Below are positions 59,101-64,000 of a stretch of DNA of 64,000 nucleotides, in pieces. Position 1 is the stretch's first letter. Each line of letters begins with the position of its first letter. The notes beneath the pieces are model-generated. The model saw only the letters and a program-made list of their open reading frames with translations, was not told the DNA's origin and ran no database searches. Both the position numbers and the translations under genes were made by a program. This DNA comes from Buxus sempervirens (taxonomy: Eukaryota > Streptophyta > Magnoliopsida > Buxales > Buxaceae), in assembly GCA_947561395.2 (NCBI GenBank), contig OX387187.1, forward strand, positions 44,851,581 to 44,915,580, given 5' to 3'.

Positions 59101-62100
59101 GGGAACAATCTTGATCTGATCCCTTACTGTAAACACTATGCTTGAGATATTAAATGGTCCTATGTGAAGTGGACTGGTTTATGCTTTGAGTACTGGTTGT
59201 TTTCCACCTTTTACCCATACATTGTGAGAATTTTTGGAGTCAATTTCAATTTCTGTTTATTGCATCATTTACAACAATCATATACAGTGTATATGTGTGT
59301 GTATGCTTGTAATAGGCATAGTTTCCCCCACAATTGACACTCCAAAATTTTAGGACATAATTCAATTGTGTAGGTTAGAAATGAGCAACTTGGGGTTAAT
59401 TGTCCAAGTCATACTAGAAGTGATATTGAAACCCTATATAATTCAATTGACTAAGCCCCGGGCTCACGATATGAACATTATGCTGGTTTGATTTTCAAGT
59501 GTGCTAATGACTTCATGGATAAGCTTGATAAGAATGACTACGGGAAAGGGGAATTGTTTATAGGTATCTCCTGAGGTAAGTTTGAGGTAGTTTTCTTGTC
59601 TTTTCACTGACTTTTCATGCTTTCTAAATGTTGGTGGGCAGATTATAGCCTATTTATTATTTGTATATATTCTTATATCTTAGTAAAGTCTTTTGTTATT
59701 GATCCCATTAAAAAAAAGGGAAAGTACAAATTATATAAATGATGAACATGTAGAAACCAAAAATTTATATAAATGATGAACATGCAGAAACTGAAAATCT
59801 TTTCTTTTCTTCTTCTTAGGATTGTTGGGCTTCTTCTCTCCAATTATATGGCTGGATTTCTGTGCTTATATGACTAGCTTATTTCACTTGAACTAGAAAG
59901 GGATTTTGAATACAGCTTTTAGTTCTGCTTTTTTGTGTGGAGCATAATGTTAAGACAACACGGAAGCAACACCAAAATATCTGTAGGATGTGTGGCTGAG
60001 ATGAGGATGCTCAGATGGATATGTGGAAAGCCAAAGAAAGATGAGATTAGAAATAGATACATCCAAGTTTAATAGTAATCCCAGTCTGAGATAAAAGGTT
60101 GAGATATTTTTGCACATAAATTGGAGATGTAGGGGTGCATGTAAGGTGCAAGAGGATGGTTTACCAGAAAGGACATGGATAGAGTTGGTTATAATTTGGA
60201 AATGAATTAAATACATAATCTGACTGAAGAATGAGATTTGAAAGATTGAATGGCTGAATGATGACCCATTTAGTTTGGATAGTGCATTTGTTGATGTTGA
60301 TGCTTGCTTATGTATAGGTTCTTTATTAACCTTTAGTTCTTCCTTCCAGATTGTGGATGTGTTCACTGAGTGGTTTTGATCCAACCTTTGAGTTCTGCTA
60401 TGTAAGGTGCATAGGCATTGTCTGCAATACATTTATGCTAACTGCACCTTCAACTGTATTTGATTTTTCTCTCTTTTGAATGGCGTTCAACAATATTTGT
60501 ATACCTTACCATTTGAATCCCAATAAACTCAAAAAAAATTCTGCTGCATTTTGGAAGGATAGTGGAGCACCACCTTTCTCTGTTATTTATGAGTGATTAT
60601 TACTGTCACATTTACATTCTTTTCTGGGCATTTGAAGACTTTATAAGTTCTACCTTATTTTGTATCCTAGATTTTAGCTTGTTTTCTCAGAACCCTCGAT
60701 TTTAGCATTTTTTCTCATCTGAGAGAGGTTGATTTATGCATATATTTTCACTATCGCTTTACCTGTACGTTTTTATATCATTGACATGCTTTGTGACTCT
60801 TCCAAGTCGTGCTGCTTACTATGTGCCAGGGAATGGAGACTACGTATGCAGTGACCATTGATGATGTTGAATGTGCGTATTTTGATCAAGTTGAAAATCT
60901 TTGTGAGTTTGGATCTCAGAACAAGGAAAGTATTGCACAGCTGGTGTGGGCTTTCTTTGATTATTGGGCATATCGTCATGATTATGCAAATGCTGTTATA
61001 TCTGTACGCACTGGAAGCATAATCAGGTGAGATGTACTGCCTGGCGACTGACATCCTTTGCACCAGTCACCTGCATTGGTTTGTTAACTTTGAGAGAGAT
61101 GCTGCCACGGTTAATAACTTGAACTTGTTATAAATGCAAGGAAATTCTTGTTGGAAAAAAAAAAGAAAAAGAAAAAGAAAAAAACTAACCGTCAGATGCT
61201 CCATGTGACAGTATCTCTCTCAAAAGTTCAGGAACCAGTGCAGGATAAAAGTGCAGAAGATGTCATCCCACTGTCTGGTATGATTTGTATAAACTTCTTC
61301 ATCTGTGAATTGCTGAGAATATGAGGTTTTTTTTTGGATATGTAGATCTTAACATTATGTTTTGCTTTAGTTGTCATCATGGATTCCGTAGGTGCTTTAG
61401 CTGAAATTCTGATGTACTGGTTTAGGGCACCAAAAATTGGGTTACTATCTCAAAATTTATAACACAACCAAACGGATTACTATCTCATAATCTACACCAT
61501 TGGCTATCATCTCCCAGAACTCAACTTTTCTTACAAATAGTTTGCAACTACAGTTGAGTCATCAATAATTTCGGCTGTGAACCCGTTTCATTTCCATCTT
61601 ATTTGGAAAGAATGTTAAATGCATGAAAAAAAATTGAAGTCTTTGTGAAAAGCTGATCTGCCCATAATTACAGCTGTAACTCTCCAGGTCCAGGGCCTCC
61701 ATGAGATGCCTTCGATAAAGTTGGTAGCTTAGTGAACCTATAACAAACAAAATTTTCAAAATATCTTTTATACAAGAAACTTTCATTTCAATTGCTTCAG
61801 TGTCTATTGTATGTTTTTGCAGCAGAATATTTGTTTGTGAATGTACTATATACATCAAGAATATCATTGCTGAATTTTCTGACTGCAGTTTTCTGTGTGT
61901 GTGTGTGTGTGTTTTGTTGATCTTGGGTTTTTGGGTTGGGGGGGTTGATGCCTGGAAGTGACTCTGTGTTGTGTGCACTCAACTTCGCATCTTTGTTTCC
62001 TAGGAACAAGTAACAACTAAACTCGGAGCCTGTTACTGTTGTGGTTATGAAATAGCTATACTTGTGTCTATGCATCCGATGTTATGTTTATTTATTGGTG

Positions 62101-62428
62101 TTTTTATGTATTTATTATTTTAATTGTGAAAACTTTTACCTCCCTTATTAGGGGTTAAGTTTGAAATTATACAATCTCAAGTCCCTTTGTTGGACTGATA
62201 ACCCTTTGTTGATACAGCAAGCGTGCCAAAGACTGGACTAGGCGAATTGGGAATGACCGTCATTTGATATGCATAGAGGATCCCTTCGAGATATCCCATG
62301 ATCTGGGTCGAGTTGTGGATAAGTACACCATCAAGGTTCTGAGGGAGGAATTTGAGCGGGCTGCTAATATCATGCAGCATGATCCAGATCCCTGTGTCAC
62401 TCTTTTTGAGGCCTATGTTCGTAGTTGA
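45397..62428 (+). CDS. URT1: UTP:RNA uridylyltransferase 1, six exons
   Basis: Exons 45397-46767, 49594-49965, 57924-58147, 58266-58329, 60830-61026 and 62218-62428, all with AG/GT borders and matching phases, give 812 residues (Arabidopsis URT1: about 764). URT1 adds uridines to the 3' ends of deadenylated mRNAs in the cytoplasm and P bodies, limiting trimming and favouring 5'-3' decay. The first exon is a low-complexity Pro/Gly/Gln-rich disordered region holding a short hydrophobic motif (GGEFLLQLL, 22-30) and PPGF (291-294); in the family such motifs bind decapping factors such as DCP5. The nucleotidyltransferase core has YGSCTNSFG, the catalytic pair in SDIDVCL (Asp547, Asp549) and the third Asp in GISGDIC (about 603). 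The PAP-associated part ([36 protein letters not shown]) ends EAYVRS. Intron 2 holds a Ty3/gypsy element in sense orientation and a decoy copy of the start of exon 3. Confidence 0.93.
46768..49593 (+). other. URT1 intron 1
   Basis: 2.8 kb, donor GTAATC and acceptor TTTTTTGTTCAG. Apart from a G/T-rich stretch around 47520-47720 (GGTGATGGTAGTGG) I could assign no element or gene. Some short open frames on the minus strand at 48950-49150 and 47930-48420 have no recognisable domain. Confidence 0.6.
50132..50160 (+). repeat. 29-bp poly-G run
   Basis: An uninterrupted run of 29 G on the URT1 sense strand, followed by TGGGTGGGG, 167 bp after the exon 2 donor. It could form G-quadruplexes in DNA and in pre-mRNA. 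The exact length may be a sequencing or assembly estimate. Confidence 0.9.
51200..51236. repeat. (CA)n(GA)n compound microsatellite
   Basis: ACACACACACAC followed by AAACACACAGAGAGAGAGAG in URT1 intron 2. Confidence 0.9.
51972..52474 (+). repeat. 5' LTR of the gypsy element
   Basis: Begins TTGATGTAGAACATC, ends TTTCACTACGTCA. Contains a run of about 29 T near 52058 (13 in the other LTR), a TATA-like CTATAAATAAGGGG near 52305 that may be its promoter, and the PBS directly downstream. Confidence 0.88.
52500..53939 (+). pseudogene. Gypsy gag, broken
   Basis: Gag region with [28 protein letters not shown], then QYQ-type capsid sequence ([17 protein letters not shown]) and a zinc knuckle [14 protein letters not shown], in which the usual Gly before His is Trp. 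A frameshift near 52780 and a TAA at 53034 break it. The protease region that follows is short and lacks a clear active site. Confidence 0.8.
54086..56978 (+). pseudogene. Gypsy pol (RT, RNase H, integrase), broken
   Basis: [55 protein letters not shown] and YFDDILIY. RNase [36 protein letters not shown]. Integrase: an H-H-C-C finger ([13 protein letters not shown]), catalytic Asp in [13 protein letters not shown] and [10 protein letters not shown], and [10 protein letters not shown]-terminal part to [11 protein letters not shown]. Frameshifts or stops at about 54815, 55020, 55566, 56382 and 56496 make it inactive. Confidence 0.88.
57037..57527 (+). repeat. 3' LTR of the gypsy element
   Basis: Begins TTGATGTAGACCATT, ends TTTCACTGTGTCA. 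The same CTATAAATAAGGGG motif (57355) could act as a promoter reading into URT1 exon 3, since the element is in sense orientation. Confidence 0.88.
57804..57889 (+). pseudogene. Decoy copy of the start of URT1 exon 3
   Basis: A 120-bp tandem duplication covers the acceptor region and about the first 85 nt of exon 3 (true exon starts at 57924). The copy has its own good acceptor (TCAATGCTTTCAG) and reads [23 protein letters not shown], then TAA. Gly before the catalytic Asp is Cys and the frame ends after 25 codons. No matching donor follows, so use of this acceptor would read through into the true exon and truncate the protein. Confidence 0.85.
58330..60829 (+). other. URT1 intron 4
   Basis: 2.5 kb with no gene. 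A stretch at 58860-59030 (GGCCCAGCCC, GGCCTGATGAG, GGCCTGGTCCGGCC) looks like a transposon relic. The remainder is AT-rich. Confidence 0.6.
61027..62217 (+). other. URT1 intron 5
   Basis: 1.2 kb. Contains an A-rich (AAAAAG)n stretch near 61155 and a (GT)n microsatellite at 61895-61910. No gene seen. Confidence 0.65.
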
Positions 62429-63623
62429 CTTATTATTCATATAAATATTATGTTTCGCCTTGCTTTGTAAAGTCGAATGTTACATAACTATAAAAAAAAT
62501 TTCATAGTATTTAATGAAGTCAGGATCTTCCTAGGTATTTCTTAATTGTAAAGAAATTAGTGGTTTGTACAACTTTTCTAGTTTCATCGTTCATTATACA
62601 AGTCTTTGTTTTGTAAAGCAATTGTGTCGTTGACATCTTTTTATATACCATTTAAAATGGCTAGTGGTCCAATTTTGTTGGACAATATGCATTAGGGTTG
62701 TCAATGGCTCGGATAAAGATCCGAATCCGACATGATTATCCGAATAAGATCCGATTATCCGAATTCGATTATATTCGGATTCAAATATGGTACTATACAT
62801 ATTCGATCCGATAAAAATCTGATTGTTTATTTTGTATATATGTTATTTTTATTTAGGCTTTTTCAAGTCTTTTTATATATTACTATAGAAGGAATGAATG
62901 TTTTATATAATATTTATTGATTTAAAGTCAAAATATAAGACAAATTTGAATTAATTCATCTTCATTTGATCCACTAACTTAAGGTTTATTATATCTTAAT
63001 TGTTTTTTTATATATAATGTAATCAGATTTGGATATCGCATAATCGGTCAGATTCGAATTCGAGTTTGAGGTCGGATAATTGGTTTGAATTCGGATATCG
63101 GATTGAATACTTCACATCTTGAAAATGTGGGAATATTTTCCAGATTCTGCTATATTTTGAGGAAAACTAGCATACTTCATCTCTTGAACCCACTAACAAT
63201 TGCATAAAAGTAGGTGGGATTTAGATTTGAGCATGGAATGGTAGACATGGATTTTTTCTATTTGTGGAGGGCATAAGATTCTGGGAAATATTCCCACCTC
63301 TTCCCTTTATTACCCATATAGATTATTACGAGGCAAGAATCTCTCGAGGTTACAGATTATTGCACGGTCATTTGTGGTTTGCGATATCTTTTAGTATCCA
63401 TTTTCAACCATACAATGTGCTGACAATTCGATATTTTCTCTACTTATGTCGGCAAGTTCCGCACAACAGAAGGTGTTTGCAAACAGTCCCCAATGACGTA
63501 ATCCATTATGTATTAATGAAGGGTTTATTTTCTCCTTTGTTCGTCTAGGAATAGGAAACACAAGACACTGCGACTACCGTCTGTGGAGTGTAGTGATAGT
63601 AGTACTCTGGGTTCCGGTCATCA
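62429..63623. other. Intergenic region between URT1 and HPR
   Basis: A tract from about 62695 to 63110 is built from ATTCGGAT/ATCCGAAT motifs in both orientations and begins TAGGGTTGTCAATGG, a style seen in hAT-like non-autonomous elements. From 63560 the base composition becomes gene-like. No other gene found. Confidence 0.5.
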
Positions 63624-64000
63624 ATGGCAGAGGAACGAGAAGGAAGACGGCAGGAACAAGGAGACGAAGCTCAGAATCTCCCACTGGTTTTACTCCTCTA
63701 TCGGATCGGAGGCGTGGCTCGATTGGAAGAACCACTATCGACCAGATTCCGATTTCTCAAGGCTTGGGAATCTGAGATGCCCTTGAATGTCTTCCTGACC
63801 ACGCAGGCGCATTCCGTGAGAGCTCTCTTGTGCTCTGGCAAAACTCCTGTTACCCCCGACATTCTTCAGTGCCTCCCTTCTCTACGGTGCCTGGTGACCA
63901 CAAGCACAGGTGTCAACCACATCGATCTGGCCGAATGCCAACGCAGGGGTATACTGGTAGCCAATGCCGGCAACGTTTTCGCCGAAGACGGCGCTGACTT
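63624..64000 (+). CDS. HPR3: Glyoxylate/hydroxypyruvate reductase HPR3-like, 5' part
   Basis: An open frame from MAEEREGRRQEQGDE runs off the right edge after about 125 codons. LPLVLLLYRIGGVARLEE, AHSVRALLCSGKTPV, TTSTGVNHIDLAEC and AGNVFAEDGAD are the N-terminal catalytic-domain signatures of plant D-2-hydroxyacid dehydrogenases of the HPR2/HPR3 group, which reduce hydroxypyruvate and glyoxylate with NAD(P)H alongside photorespiration. The NAD-binding domain and the catalytic Arg, Glu and His lie beyond the window. Family members usually read EDVAD where this has EDGAD. The start chosen is the first ATG in the frame; the N-terminal 15 residues are unusually charged, so a later start is possible. 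Confidence 0.85.
   Translation, partial: MAEEREGRRQEQGDEAQNLPLVLLLYRIGGVARLEEPLSTRFRFLKAWESEMPLNVFLTTQAHSVRALLCSGKTPVTPDILQCLPSLRCLVTTSTGVNHIDLAECQRRGILVANAGNVFAEDGAD

Noticed and set aside
61895..61910. (GT)n near a splice region as a regulatory element
   Set aside because: A short ordinary microsatellite about 300 bp from the next exon; no reason to assign a function.

Overview
The window is nuclear DNA of a flowering plant, probably a eudicot or magnoliid; I cannot name the species. The reasons are spliced genes of plant-specific families, a chloroplast-type pentatricopeptide repeat (PPR) gene, CXE carboxylesterases, and dense LTR retrotransposons, CACTA elements, PIF/Harbinger-like elements and MITEs. 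No bacterial features are present: no operons, CRISPR arrays or tRNA/rRNA genes were seen.

Layout. (1) 0.9-9.5 kb, minus strand: a PPR-type gene of which six phase-compatible exons can be traced; one large intron carries a 2-kb TIR element. (2) 9.7-14.5 kb: a chain of non-autonomous DNA transposons. One of them (10716-12116, TTA target duplication) carries a broken piece of a GT34 glycosyltransferase gene, that is, a gene-capturing (Pack-type) element. (3) 14.58-18.34 kb: two carboxylesterase genes tail to tail, CXE-A (plus) and CXE-B (minus). (4) 18.35-26.39 kb: a CACTA-like end, a 2.7-kb LTR-type element with a perfect 5-bp target duplication, and a long LTR-like tract rich in minisatellites. 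(5) 26.39-44.38 kb: a second copy of the 3.8-kb CXE block, swollen to about 18 kb by a 5'-truncated Ty1/copia element (itself hit by an LTR-type element), another LTR-type element, and a 7.5-kb CACTA element that carries exons of a coiled-coil gene and a further nested LTR-type element. Here the CXE-A copy is a pseudogene in three pieces, while the CXE-B copy (CXE-C) is intact. (6) 45.4-62.4 kb: a complete six-exon gene for the RNA uridylyltransferase URT1, with a 5.6-kb Ty3/gypsy element in intron 2. (7) 63.6 kb to the right edge: the 5' part of a hydroxypyruvate/glyoxylate reductase (HPR3-like) gene.

Biology. The intact genes serve organelle RNA metabolism (PPR), small-molecule ester hydrolysis or related chemistry (CXE), cytosolic mRNA 3'-uridylation (URT1) and 2-hydroxyacid metabolism (HPR). 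They do not form one pathway. The most notable points are a CXE paralogue whose nucleophilic serine is asparagine, two transposons carrying host gene pieces, one segmental duplication whose other copy serves as an internal empty-site control for four insertions, and a 120-bp duplication that leaves a decoy exon just before the exon with the third catalytic aspartate of URT1.
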